Part shown: piece after piece, positions 36,845 to 48,394 of the stretch
Layout: each line of letters opens with the position of its first letter
How positions within the stretch are numbered: the first letter of the stretch is position 1
Assembly: GCF_000013365.1 (NCBI RefSeq)
Contig: NC_007778.1
Coordinates: forward strand, 3,782,001 to 3,846,000
From: Rhodopseudomonas palustris HaA2
GTDB taxonomy: Bacteria > Pseudomonadota > Alphaproteobacteria > Rhizobiales > Xanthobacteraceae
Direction: 5' to 3'
Length of the DNA stretch: 64,000 bases
Position numbers and translations under genes: made by a program
Notes under the pieces: model-generated
What the model saw: only the letters and a program-made list of their open reading frames with translations
What the model was told of the DNA's origin: nothing
Database searches by the model: none

Positions 36845-37696
36845 TTACTTCGCGGGCCGCAGCCCGAGCCGCTTTGCCACCACCTTGTCGATCCACCGCG
36901 GCGGCAGCTTGGTCGACAGCCAGAACTGCAGCGGTCCCGGCGTGATCACATCGTGGGCCTTCGGCGACGGCGATGTCAGCGCATCGAACACATGCTGCGC
37001 GATCGTCTCCGGCGGCAGGCCGCTTTGGTCCATCTTCGGCAGCATCGCGCGGATCGTCTGCAGCGCCGGATAGAACGGTGAGTTGGCGAAGCGCGATACG
37101 TCCTCGTGCTCGGCCTTGGCCCAGATCGGCGTCTTGACCGCGCCGGGCGCGATGATCACCACGTCGATGCCGAACAGCATCATCTCGCGGCGCAGCCCGT
37201 CCGACAGGCCGTTGAGCGCGTGTTTCGACGCGGAGTAAGCCGCCATCAGCGGATTGCCGAACCGGCCTGCGATCGACGACATCATCACGATCCGCCCCGG
37301 CGGCCCGCGCAGCGTATCGTCGGTGCCCAGCAGCGGCGCGAATGCCTGCGTCGCCACGATCGGGCCGATCACATTGACCTCGAACTGCCGTCGGAAGTCG
37401 TCGGCCGACAGATCGACCACCGCCCCCGACACCGCGATGCCGGCATTGTTGACCAGGCCGGCGAGCCGCTCACCGCCGAGCGCCGCCCGGACCTCGCCCG
37501 CCGCCGCCCGAATCGCGGCCTCGTCGGTGACGTCGAAAATCAGTGGCGTGAAGTTCGCCCCGAATTCGTGGATCAGCCGCTCCGCATCGGCCGGCTTGCG
37601 GACGCTGCCGAATACGCGAAAACCCTTGTCCAGCAGCAGTTTCGCGATGGCGTGACCGATCCCGCTGGACACCCCGGTGACGACGACAGACTTCAT
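36845..37696 (-). CDS. Short-chain dehydrogenase/reductase
   Basis: 283 residues. Cofactor motif TGVSSGIG, then NNAG, and the catalytic set Ser (MMSSIAG) and Y-x-x-x-K (YSASKHAL). It is an NAD(P)-dependent oxidoreductase with an unusually long C-terminal end of ~70 residues. Substrate unknown. Its stop faces the convergent permease-fusion gene 11 bases away. Confidence 0.85.
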   Translation of the reverse strand: MKSVVVTGVSSGIGHAIAKLLLDKGFRVFGSVRKPADAERLIHEFGANFTPLIFDVTDEAAIRAAAGEVRAALGGERLAGLVNNAGIAVSGAVVDLSADDFRRQFEVNVIGPIVATQAFAPLLGTDDTLRGPPGRIVMMSSIAGRFGNPLMAAYSASKHALNGLSDGLRREMMLFGIDVVIIAPGAVKTPIWAKAEHEDVSRFANSPFYPALQTIRAMLPKMDQSGLPPETIAQHVFDALTSPSPKAHDVITPGPLQFWLSTKLPPRWIDKVVAKRLGLRPAK

Positions 37697-37742
37697 GGCT
37701 CAACTCCGTGCCCCAATGCGCCGCGACCCTATCACAGCAAGA

Positions 37743-37766
37743 CGGGACCGCGTCACCGCGGTCCCG
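37743..37766 (-). terminator. Terminator-like hairpin after the Leu/Ile/Val-type binding protein
   Basis: CGGGACCGCG (37743-37752) / CGCGGTCCCG (37757-37766), a perfect 10-bp stem. The same stem with one change recurs at 40075-40098 after ilvC. Confidence 0.55.
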
Positions 37767-37861
37767 TTCGCATCGAATGCTACGCGAAGTCTTGCGCCGA
37801 GCACAGCGAGCTCCCTCTCCTCGCGCGCGGGGAGAGGTGAAGACGGTGGCGATCGAAGCGC

Positions 37862-39094
37862 TTACCGTCCGGCCACGGCCAGTTCGCCCTTGATGACGTC
37901 GCCGAACCGCCCCCAGCGCTCGCCCTTGAACACCATCATCTGAAACTGGTCGATCGGCGCGAAGTCGGTGGCGCTGGTGTTGACGGTGACGCCCGGCAAG
38001 AGGCCGTCGAGCTTGACGTCCTTCATGTTCGCCGCCTGCTTCATCAGGTTGTCGCGGGTCAGATCATCGCCGCACATCCGCAGCGCCTCCGCCATGGTCT
38101 GGGCGATGCTGTAGCCGGACAGCACGGTGCTCTCCATCGCCTTGCCTTCGGGAATGTATTTCTCGACGAAGGCGTGGAATTTCTTCATCCCCGGATCCTC
38201 GTTCCACTGCGGATCGGTCGGGTCCTTGGCGAAGGTCGCGGACACCAGGTCCTGCGCATTGTCGAGGCCGGCCGGGCGCAGCACGCTGCCGAGCGACGAA
38301 CTGGCGTTGGGCACGATGTGCAGCGGCTTCCAGCCGAGTTCGGCGACCTTCTTGATCGCCTGCGCGGCGAACTTGCCGGTCGCGAAGGTGAGCAGCGTGT
38401 CGGCGCCGGCCGCCTTCAGCTTGACGATGTGGGAATCCACCGTCGGCTCGGAGACCTCGTAGCTGGATTCGGCGACGATCATCGTCGCCGCCTTGTCGCC
38501 GAGCCCCTCCTTCAGGCCGCGCACGTAGTCCTTGCCGAAATCGTCGTTCTGGTAGAACACGCCGATCTTGGCGTCGGGCTTCTCCTTCAGCAGATATTTC
38601 GCATAGGCCGTGGCCTCGGCCTGGTAGCTCGGCAGCCAGCCCATGGTCCACGGAAACTGCTTCGGATCGTTCCAGCGCGTCGCGCCGGTGGCGAGAAACA
38701 ATTGCGGGGTCTTCTTGGCGTTCAGATATTTCTGGATCGCGATGTTGGAGGCGGTACCGACATTGCCGACGATCGCCAGCACCTCGTCGCTTTCGACCAG
38801 CTTGCGGGTCTGTTCCACGGTCTTCGGCGGCGAATAGGCGTCGTCATAAGAGATCAGGACGATCTTGCGGCCGTTGATGCCGCCTTCCTCGTTGATCTTT
38901 GCGAAATACGCGGCATAGGTCTTGCCGAGAATGCCGTAGGCCGAGGCTGGGCCGCTATAGGGCACTGTGTTGCCGAGCTTGATCTCGGTGTCGCTGGCGC
39001 CGGGGCCGTATTTCTTCTGGGCCGCTGCCGGGCTCGCGGCCAGCATCGCGATCGCAGCCGCGAACGCGGCCACGGAAGTCGTCGTCATACGCAT
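37862..39094 (-). CDS. ABC transporter substrate-binding protein (branched-chain amino acid type)
   Basis: 410 residues; AAGGA lies about eight bases before the ATG. The signal peptide is VAAFAAAIAMLAASPAAAQ, and the type I periplasmic-binding fold follows: TEIKLGNTVPYSGPASAYGI, INGRKIVLISYDDAYSPPKT, IVGNVGTASN. It resembles Leu/Ile/Val-type proteins that often take aromatic acids or amides in this group. No permease or ATPase gene is adjacent, so it works with components elsewhere. A GntR-family gene follows 69 bases upstream. Confidence 0.85.
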   Translation of the reverse strand: MRMTTTSVAAFAAAIAMLAASPAAAQKKYGPGASDTEIKLGNTVPYSGPASAYGILGKTYAAYFAKINEEGGINGRKIVLISYDDAYSPPKTVEQTRKLVESDEVLAIVGNVGTASNIAIQKYLNAKKTPQLFLATGATRWNDPKQFPWTMGWLPSYQAEATAYAKYLLKEKPDAKIGVFYQNDDFGKDYVRGLKEGLGDKAATMIVAESSYEVSEPTVDSHIVKLKAAGADTLLTFATGKFAAQAIKKVAELGWKPLHIVPNASSSLGSVLRPAGLDNAQDLVSATFAKDPTDPQWNEDPGMKKFHAFVEKYIPEGKAMESTVLSGYSIAQTMAEALRMCGDDLTRDNLMKQAANMKDVKLDGLLPGVTVNTSATDFAPIDQFQMMVFKGERWGRFGDVIKGELAVAGR

Positions 39095-39163
39095 TTTTGA
39101 TCCTTCTTTTTGCGTTTCCCCGAAGCGGCTGTTGGCCGCGCGAAGTTCTCCCGTTGACCGGGG

Positions 39164-39928
39164 TTATGTCGGCGCGTCGGATGCGCGCGTGTCTGATTTG
39201 GATGGCGTGTCGGTCGCGGTCGCGCCGCCCTGCTCCGCCAGAGCGCGCACGTCGGCCGCGGCGGTCTGCACGTGGCGCTGCACCAGCGCCGAGGTGGCGG
39301 CTTCGTCGCGCGCTTCGATCGCGGCCACGAAGGCGCGGTGATCGTCGAGCGAACGACGGCGGATCGCGGCGGAATCGAAATAGCGCCGCCGCCAATTCGT
39401 GCTCATCAGCATCAGCGGCGTCAGCGTGCGCACCAGAATCCGGTTCTGACTCGCGGCGACGAGCGCGAGGTGAAAATCGACGTCGGCATCGGCGGGATTG
39501 CGGTCGGCGTCGACCAGCCCGGCATAGCCGTCGAGCAATCGGTGCAGCTTCGCCAGATCAGCGTCAGTGCGCCTGCGGCAGGCAATCCGCAGCGCCTGCT
39601 CCTCGCAGATGATCCGCGCCTCGGTGACGTCGCGCGTCACCTGCGGATCGAACGCCAGCCCGAGATCGGCCTGCAGCACCAGCGCATCGAGCCCGCCGTC
39701 CTCGACCGCGTTGCGCAGGAAGATGCCCGATTTCGGCTTGCGCTCGGTGATCCGCATCGCGTCCAGCACCGCCAGCGCCTCGCGCACCGAACTGCGCGCC
39801 ACCCCGAACCGCTCCGACAATTCCCGCTCCGACGGCAGCCGGTCGCCCTTCGCCAGCCGATGGTGCTGGACGAATTCGAGCGTCCTGCGGACCGTGTGGG
39901 TGGTCTCGGAATTGAGCGGGGTCGCCAT
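39164..39928 (-). CDS. GntR-family regulator (FadR/FCD subfamily)
   Basis: 254 residues. The N-terminal winged HTH includes LAKGDRLPSERELSERFGVA and RSSVREALAVLDAM. The C-terminal FCD domain has the metal/ligand residues in DVDFHLALVAAS and DDHRAFVAAI. It probably senses a small acid. The start at 39928 lies 15 bases from a perfect 17-bp operator, which implies self-regulation; the adjacent binding-protein gene is a likely further target. Confidence 0.87.
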   Translation of the reverse strand: MATPLNSETTHTVRRTLEFVQHHRLAKGDRLPSERELSERFGVARSSVREALAVLDAMRITERKPKSGIFLRNAVEDGGLDALVLQADLGLAFDPQVTRDVTEARIICEEQALRIACRRRTDADLAKLHRLLDGYAGLVDADRNPADADVDFHLALVAASQNRILVRTLTPLMLMSTNWRRRYFDSAAIRRRSLDDHRAFVAAIEARDEAATSALVQRHVQTAAADVRALAEQGGATATDTPSKSDTRASDAPT

Positions 39929-39942
39929 AACTGACCCTACCA

Positions 39943-39959
39943 ATCTGGTCTGACCAGAT
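39943..39959 (-). promoter_or_regulatory. GntR/FadR-type operator
   Basis: Perfect palindrome ATCTGGTC-T-GACCAGAT. The core TGGTCnGACCA is the site form of FadR-subfamily regulators (for example PdhR-like). It lies directly before the start of the GntR gene. Confidence 0.8.
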
Positions 39960-40070
39960 CAAGGCGCCGAGGCTGCGGCGGATTGAACCGTCCGGCCTCG
40001 CCCCGCGCACGGCGCGCCCCCTCGCCCCGCTTTTCGCGGGGAGCGGGTGAAGAAGTGCCCGCCGCAAACG

Positions 40071-40098
40071 AAAACGGGACCGCGTCGCCGCGATCCCG
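40071..40098 (-). terminator. Intrinsic terminator downstream of ilvC
   Basis: CGGGACCGCG (40075-40084) / CGCGATCCCG (40089-40098) with one G-T pair, followed on the minus strand by TTTT. It lies beyond a palindromic repeat after ilvC. Confidence 0.6.
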
Positions 40099-40122
40099 CT
40101 TCGATGCCACCATCATCGTGTC

Positions 40123-40230
40123 GTCATCCTGAGGTGCTCGCCCGGCAGGGCGAGCCTCGAAGGATGCGGCGGCGAGTGCAAGCGGTCCATCCTTCGAGGC
40201 CGCCGCTTTGCGGCGGCGCCTCAGGATGAC
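40123..40230. repeat. Palindromic intergenic repeat, GTCATCCTGAGG-arm type
   Basis: Arms GTCATCCTGAGGTGC at the left and GCGCCTCAGGATGAC at the right, with inner arms around GAAGGATG and CATCCTTC. The same family recurs at 46098-46215. Confidence 0.75.
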
Positions 40231-40248
40231 GCCGAGCGCGTCGCGCGC

Positions 40249-42322
<2,074 letters not shown>

Positions 42323-42535
42323 GATGTCTCCGCCCTGAATCGGCCGCGCGTTGCGCGCGCCGTTGCCGGGGTCCTAGCCGATCCGGCGCTGCTGCGTCAC
42401 CCGCCGTTCGCGCGGAACAGCCCCCCGCGCAACGATGGCGCAGCCCGAACGACGGAACCAAGGCCGGCGCAGCCTGTTGCTCGTTGGGCCGACGGCCGCG
42501 AAGGCGGCCGGCGCATCACCAGGAGAGCCTCCCCC

Positions 42536-42934
42536 ATGACCCTTATTCCGCACAACGCACTGATCGTCGTCGCCGACGGCGGCGGAGCGATTTTGCTCCG
42601 CAACACCGGTAAGCCGGCCAGCGTCGTGCTGCGCGAAGAACGCAGACTGGCGCCGGAAAATCTCGATGACGACGGTCCGTCGGGCTCGCGCCCCGAGGAT
42701 CAGACCCAGAGCCAGACCGACGAAGCCACCTTCGCCAAGCAGCTCAGCCTGCTGATCAACAAGATGAAGCTCGCCGGCGAATTCGACAGTCTGGTGCTGA
42801 TCGCCGACCCGCAGACGCTCGGCCAGATGCGGCCGATCCTGCACAAGACCGTCGAAGCCGCGCTGATCCGCTCGCTGGCGAAGGACTACACCAACAGCTC
42901 GTTCGACGACATCGCCGAGGCGATCGCGGCGTAG
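42536..42934 (+). CDS. Host-attachment-protein family member
   Basis: 132 residues; AGGAGAG lies nine bases before the ATG. It starts IPHNALIVVADGGGAILLRN and ends with a helical HKTVEAALIRSLAKDYTNSS, the layout of the family named after an Agrobacterium host-attachment protein. The fold is related to eRF1/archaeal release-factor-like domains, and the true role is unclear. The name is a family label, not evidence of attachment. Confidence 0.75.
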   Translation: MTLIPHNALIVVADGGGAILLRNTGKPASVVLREERRLAPENLDDDGPSGSRPEDQTQSQTDEATFAKQLSLLINKMKLAGEFDSLVLIADPQTLGQMRPILHKTVEAALIRSLAKDYTNSSFDDIAEAIAA

Positions 42935-42936
42935 CG

Positions 42937-43122
42937 CTAAGACGATGGGGCGACCCGCATGGGTACCCCATCCGGGCCCGGCACGATCAGCCCGCGTGAA
43001 TAGTCATCGTCGATGATTTCTGAGCCGCGGTCCGGTCCCCAATCGATCGTGTCGGGGCTTTTGAGGTTCAGGCGATCAATTTCGTCCAGCATCTTCGCCA
43101 GCAGATCAGCCTTGACCTTCAT
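42937..43122 (-). CDS. Small hypothetical protein (61 aa)
   Basis: The ATG at 43122 has a strong AAGGAGG ribosome site six bases away, so expression is likely. It is acidic: LLAKMLDEIDRLNLKSPDTI, then WGPDRGSEIIDDDYSRGLIV. No family recognised. It is convergent with the gene before it. Confidence 0.6.
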   Translation of the reverse strand: MKVKADLLAKMLDEIDRLNLKSPDTIDWGPDRGSEIIDDDYSRGLIVPGPDGVPMRVAPSS

Positions 43123-43203
43123 CGCCGCCTCCTTGGCTCGGATATCCAAGGTATATCCGAACGCGCTCGATGCAAAGCCGGCCGGCGCCCTCAGGAGGCG
43201 AGG

Positions 43204-43746
43204 CTACATCCCCTCCGCGCCGCGGCCGATCGCGGCGACGCCGGTGCGGACCACTTCGACCAAGCCGAGCGGACGCATCAGTTCGATGAACTGATTGATC
43301 TTCGACGTGTTGCCGGTGATCTCGAACACGAAGCTCTCGGTCGAGGCGTCGATCACCCGGGCGCGGAACGCTTCGGCGAGCCGCAGCGATTCGACGCGGT
43401 GATCGCCGGTGCCGCGCAGCTTGACCATCGCCAACTCGCGCTCGATCGAGCGGCCCGACAACGTCATGTCGACGACGCGATACACCGGCACCATGCGGTC
43501 GAGCTGGTTCTTGATCTGCTGGATCACCATCGGGGTGCCGGTGGTGACGATGGTGACGCGCGACAGGTGCTTCTGGTTCTCGGTCTCCGAGACGGTCAGG
43601 CTCTCGATATTGTAGCCGCGCCCCGAAAACAGCCCGATCACCCGCGCCAGCACGCCGGGCTCGTTCTGCACCAGCACCGACAGCGTGTGGGTCTCGTTCG
43701 GATCGTGGCGATCTTCCATGAAATAGGCGGAGGCGGGCTGGGTCAT
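43204..43746 (-). CDS. ilvH: Acetolactate synthase small (regulatory) subunit
   Basis: 180 residues. The ACT domain opens with HTLSVLVQNEPGVLARVIGL and FSGRGYNIESLTVSETEN, the valine-binding part; the second half holds MTLSGRSIERELAMVKLRG. It binds and activates the large subunit and gives feedback inhibition by valine. ATG 43746 is the family start. A palindromic repeat separates it from ilvI upstream. Confidence 0.93.
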   Translation of the reverse strand: MTQPASAYFMEDRHDPNETHTLSVLVQNEPGVLARVIGLFSGRGYNIESLTVSETENQKHLSRVTIVTTGTPMVIQQIKNQLDRMVPVYRVVDMTLSGRSIERELAMVKLRGTGDHRVESLRLAEAFRARVIDASTESFVFEITGNTSKINQFIELMRPLGLVEVVRTGVAAIGRGAEGM

Positions 43747-43798
43747 TGTGGCGTTCTCACATTCGAATTGGGCGATGACTCTCATCAGGCACGGTGCG

Positions 43799-43940
43799 CT
43801 CCCTCGCCCCGCTCTTGCGGGGAGAGGGTTGGGGTGAGGGGCTACTGAGTCCGCGATGCGCGGAGGCGCCCCCTCACCCGCCCCGGCTTCGCTACGCTCC
43901 GCCGGGTCGACCTCTCCCCGCACGCGGGGAGAGGTAATCA
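43799..43940. repeat. Palindromic repeat between ilvI and ilvH
   Basis: Arms built of CCCTCGCCCCGCTCTTGCGG and CTCTCCCCGCACGCGGGGAG surround a CTACTGAGTCCGCG loop that is a looser copy of the core seen at 30619 and 33474. It lies inside the ilvI-ilvH operon and could tune the ratio of the two subunits. Confidence 0.65.
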
Positions 43941-43958
43941 GCGCAGCGCGTCAGTGGC

Positions 43959-45737
43959 TCACACCAGCGCCTTGCCGCCGGCGAAGGCCGCCGCGGTGGC
44001 TTCGTCGGTGGCTTCGGCCGGCAGCAGCATCTCGTTGTGGGCCTTGCCGGACGGGATCATCGGGAAGCAGTTCTCCAGCGCGGCGACGCGGCAGTCGAAC
44101 AGCACCGGCTTGTTGACCTTGATCATGTCCATGATCGCGCCGTCGAGATCGGCCGGCTTGGTCACCTGCATGCCGACGCCGCCATAGGCCTCGGCGAGCT
44201 TGACGAAGTCCGGCATCGCCTCGGTGTAGGAGTGCGACAGCCGATTACCATGCAACAGCTGCTGCCACTGCCGCACCATCCCCATATACTGGTTGTTGAG
44301 GATGAAGATCTTGATCGGCAGTTCGTACTGCACCGCCGTCGCCATCTCCTGCATCGTCATCTGCACCGAGGCGTCGCCGGCGATGTCGATCACCAGCGCA
44401 TCGCGATGCGCCACCTGGACGCCGAGCGCCGCCGGCAGGCCGTAGCCCATGGTGCCGAGGCCGCCCGAGGTCATCCAGCGCTTCGGCTGTTCGAAGCCGT
44501 AGAACTGCGCCGCCCACATCTGATGCTGGCCGACTTCGGTGGTGATGTAGGTGTCGCGGCCACGCGTCGCCTCGTAAAGCCGCTGGATCGCGTATTGCGG
44601 CATGATCAGGTCGTTGTTCTTCTTGTAGGCCAGCGAATTGCGCGCGCGCCAGGTCGCGACCTGGTGCCACCACGGCTTGATGTCGGGCTTCTTCGCCTCG
44701 GCCTTGAACACCGCGAGCAGATCGGTCAGCACGCTGGCGACGTCGCCGATGATCGGCACGTCGACGCGGATGTTCTTGTTGATCGACGACGGGTCGATGT
44801 CGATGTGGATCTTCTTGGCGTGCGGCGCGAACGCGTCGGTGCGGCCGGTGATGCGGTCGTCGAAGCGCGCGCCGATGCACAGCATGACGTCGCAGCCATG
44901 CATCGTCATGTTGGCTTCGTAGGTGCCGTGCATGCCGAGCATGCCGAGCCAGTTCTTGCCCGACGCCGGATAGGCGCCGAGCCCCATCAGCGTCGAGGTG
45001 ATCGGGAAATCGGTGACCTCGACCAGCTCGCGCAGCAGCCGGCAGGCTTCGTCGCCGGAATTGACCACGCCGCCGCCGGAATAGATCACCGGCCGCTTGG
45101 CGCCGGCGAGCATCGCCACCGCCTTGCGGATCTGGTTCGGATCGCCCTTGGTGACCGGCTTGTAGGAGACGTGGACGTCGTCCTTGCGCGGCGGATGATA
45201 GGTGCCGGTGGCGAACTGCACGTCCTTCGGCACGTCGACCACGACCGGGCCCGGACGGCCGGAGGTCGCGACGTAGAACGCCTCGTGCAGCACGCGGGCG
45301 AGATCCTTGATGTCGCGCACCAACCAATTGTGCTTGGTGCAAGGCCGGGTGATGCCGACGGTGTCGCATTCCTGGAACGCGTCATTGCCGATCAGATGCG
45401 TCGGCACCTGCCCGGTGATGCAGACGATCGGGATCGAATCCATCAGCGCGTCGGCCAGCGGCGTCACCATGTTGGTGGCGCCCGGGCCCGAGGTCACCAG
45501 CACCACGCCCGGCTTGCCGGTCGAGCGCGCATAGCCCTCGGCGGCATGGCCGGCGCCCTGCTCGTGCCGGACCAGGATGTGCTGCACGTCGGACTGCTGG
45601 AAGATCTCGTCATAGATCGGAAGCACCGCGCCGCCGGGATAGCCGAAGATGTGCTCGACGCCGTGATCCTTCATCGCGCGGACGATCATCGCGGCGCCGG
45701 TCATCTGGTTGGGATCGTGGCTGGTGCTGTCGCTCAT
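43959..45737 (-). CDS. ilvI: Acetolactate synthase large (catalytic) subunit
   Basis: 592 residues. Thiamine-diphosphate enzyme motifs: GYPGGAVLPIYDEIF, RHEQGAGHAAEGYA (catalytic Glu), and the cofactor motif GDASVQM...NNQYMGMVRQW. It condenses pyruvate with pyruvate or 2-oxobutyrate, the first shared step to valine, leucine and isoleucine. ATG 45737 gives the usual N-terminus. It is preceded by a leader peptide and terminator, so transcription is controlled by attenuation. Confidence 0.95.
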   Translation of the reverse strand: MSDSTSHDPNQMTGAAMIVRAMKDHGVEHIFGYPGGAVLPIYDEIFQQSDVQHILVRHEQGAGHAAEGYARSTGKPGVVLVTSGPGATNMVTPLADALMDSIPIVCITGQVPTHLIGNDAFQECDTVGITRPCTKHNWLVRDIKDLARVLHEAFYVATSGRPGPVVVDVPKDVQFATGTYHPPRKDDVHVSYKPVTKGDPNQIRKAVAMLAGAKRPVIYSGGGVVNSGDEACRLLRELVEVTDFPITSTLMGLGAYPASGKNWLGMLGMHGTYEANMTMHGCDVMLCIGARFDDRITGRTDAFAPHAKKIHIDIDPSSINKNIRVDVPIIGDVASVLTDLLAVFKAEAKKPDIKPWWHQVATWRARNSLAYKKNNDLIMPQYAIQRLYEATRGRDTYITTEVGQHQMWAAQFYGFEQPKRWMTSGGLGTMGYGLPAALGVQVAHRDALVIDIAGDASVQMTMQEMATAVQYELPIKIFILNNQYMGMVRQWQQLLHGNRLSHSYTEAMPDFVKLAEAYGGVGMQVTKPADLDGAIMDMIKVNKPVLFDCRVAALENCFPMIPSGKAHNEMLLPAEATDEATAAAFAGGKALV

Positions 45738-45815
45738 GGTGGGCTCCGGAGGCGCCGTCTGGCGCTGAAGTTCGGGTGGTTCGGACAAAGTTCGGGTCGA
45801 AGGCGTTCGGACAAT

Positions 45816-45840
45816 AAAAAAGGGCCCGTTCAAGGCCCTC
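45816..45840 (-). terminator. Attenuator terminator of the ilvI operon
   Basis: On the minus strand AGGGCC-loop-GGCCCT is followed directly by TTTTTT (A tract 45816-45821 on the + strand). It lies between the leader peptide and the ilvI start, about 80 bases before the ATG. Upstream arms (GCGCACCG/CGGTGCGC and GGGTGGA/TCCACCC) can form competing stems. Confidence 0.82.
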
Positions 45841-45868
45841 AGCGCACCGTCCGTTCACAGGGTGGAGT

Positions 45869-45934
45869 CTATCCACCCCCGGCGGTGCGCTCGGGTACGA
45901 TAACGAGAAGCAGATCGGTAATTTTGTGTCGCAT
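45869..45934 (-). CDS. ilvI leader peptide
   Basis: A 21-residue frame, MRHKITDLLLVIVPERTAGG plus one Gly, with six consecutive branched-chain codons (LLLVIV). Ribosome stalling on these codons when charged Leu, Ile or Val tRNA is scarce would favour an antiterminator and allow ilvI transcription. Its stop lies in the GGGTGGA hairpin arm. This is the arrangement of classical ilv leader peptides, although no likeness beyond the codons is claimed. Confidence 0.8.
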   Translation of the reverse strand: MRHKITDLLLVIVPERTAGGG

Positions 45935-45967
45935 GTGGCCAGCTCGGCTTCCCAAAGGTTGCGCGGG

Positions 45968-45995
45968 ACCATACCGCTCAAACTTCCATTGTCAA
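45968..45995 (-). promoter_or_regulatory. Promoter of the ilvI leader
   Basis: On the minus strand TTGACA (45990-45995) and TATGGT (45968-45973) are separated by 16 bases, close to the sigma-70 consensus, placing a transcript start near 45961, about 27 bases before the leader start codon. Confidence 0.65.
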
Positions 45996-46097
45996 GGCAG
46001 GACAGTGCCGTAAGGATCAAACCTTAGCCGGATTGGAGCCACCTCGCGAGCGGTAAATAGGTGCAGGCGGGTGCGCCGACCACCCCACCAGCACATC

Positions 46098-46215
46098 GTC
46101 ATCCTGAGGTGCTGCAAAGGTCCGTCTCACGGACCTTTGCAGCACCTCAGGATGGGCGGCACGGACTTCGTCGTTCCATCCTTCGAGGCTCGCTGCGCTC
46201 GCACCTCAGGATGAC
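46098..46215. repeat. Palindromic repeat covering the 3' end of miaA
   Basis: Left arm GTCATCCTGAGGTGCTGCAA and right arm GCACCTCAGGATGAC, with an inner perfect pair around GGTCCGTCTCACGGACC. The miaA stop (46206-46208) lies in the right arm, so the repeat supplies the stop codon and the last residues of the enzyme. Confidence 0.75.
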
Positions 46216-47178
46216 GCTGTGCTGGTGGTGCAGCTTGGATTGCCCTGAAATTCTTGATCCACCACCCTCCCCGCCTCCTCAGGCGTCACCCAACGAAACT
46301 CTGGTAACTGGTGCCGGAACCAGGTGAATTGCCGCTTGGCGTAGTGCCGCGTGTCGGCGGCGCCGATGACGGCCGCCTCGTCCAGCGAAATCTCGCCGCG
46401 CAGATGTCGGATCAGCGCCGGCACGCCATGCGCCTTCATCGCCGGCAGCAGCGGGTCGAGCCGGCGCTCGGCCAAGGCCGCGACCTCGTCCAGCGCGCCG
46501 GCCCGCAGCATTGCGGCGAATCGGGCGTCGATCCGGGCGTACAGCGCCTCGCGCTCGGGCGCGAGAAACACCGCCGTGACGCCGTCCGGCGGCAATAGCG
46601 GCGGCGAGGCCTCGCCGTGCCAGTCGGCCAATGGCCGACCGGTCGCCAGCACCACTTCCAGCGCCCGCGCGATCCGTGATCGGTCGGCCGGGGCCAGCCG
46701 TTCGGCTGCGGCCGGATCGTGCCGGGCCAGTTCGGCGTGCAACGCCGCCACGCCATCGCGGTCGAGCCGCAGCCGCACCGCGTCGCGGATTTCGGCCGGC
46801 ACCGGCGGCACCAAAGACAGTCCGCGGGTCAGCGCCTTGAAATACAGCCCGGTGCCGCCGATGAAGATCGGCAGCAGGCCCGAAGCGCGCGCCTCGGCCA
46901 GCGCCCCGGCAGCGGCCTCGACGAAGGCGCCAGCGGAGAAATTCACCGCGGCGTCCACCGTGCCGTAGAGCCGATGCGGGACCAGCGCCTCCTCTTCCGG
47001 CGTCGGCCGGGCGGTGATGATCCGCAGGTCCCGGTACATCTGCATCGAATCGGTGTTGATGACGACGCCGCCGTGCATCTGCGCAAGCCGCAGCGCGAGC
47101 GCCGACTTGCCGCTGGCGGTCGGCCCTGCGATAAGCACGGCCGCCGGCTTTTGCCCCTGCTCCGGAACCGTTTTTCCC

Positions 47179-47180
<2 letters not shown>
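46206..47180 (-). CDS. miaA: tRNA dimethylallyltransferase
   Basis: 324 residues. P-loop [42 protein letters not shown], and the C-terminal [12 protein letters not shown]. It adds the isopentenyl group to A37 of tRNAs that read UNN codons. The last residues ([11 protein letters not shown]) come from a palindromic repeat. The ATG at 47180 overlaps the divergent serB ATG; an in-frame ATG at 47201 lies even deeper in serB, and either start makes the two genes overlap head to head. Confidence 0.93.
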
Positions 47181-48072
<892 letters not shown>

Positions 48073-48205
48073 GCCGCCGCGCATCGGCGCGCCCCGGAAT
48101 GACGGAGACGCGTAGAGGGCTTCCGCGTCGCTAGCACGGCCCGACCTTCGACGATGATCCGCGTGTCCCGCACGCGGTGCAGCGCGGAGCGCTGCTCCGC
48201 AGATA

Positions 48206-48394
48206 CGGGACCCCGGTTTCTTCTGCTGATCAAGCAGCAAAACGCCATGAGCAGCGCGTAGGGTGGGCAAAGTCGCGCAGCGACGTGCCCACGCGGACCC
48301 TGTTGCTGCATCCGCGTGGGCACGGTGCGCCTGCGGCGCACCTTTGCCCACCCTACAGTCTGCAAACGTCGTGAATTCGCGAACCGGGGTCCCG
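48206..48394. repeat. Nested palindromic repeats
   Basis: The outer pair is CGGGACCCCGGTT (48206-48218) / AACCGGGGTCCCG (48382-48394). Inside it sits a second complete palindrome, TAGGGTGGGCAAAG (48259-48272) / CTTTGCCCACCCTA (48342-48355). One element appears to have landed within another. Confidence 0.7.

Noticed and set aside
44037-46013. Very long + strand open frame across ilvI
   Set aside because: It is antisense to ilvI, Arg/His-rich and without family features; a GC-rich shadow.
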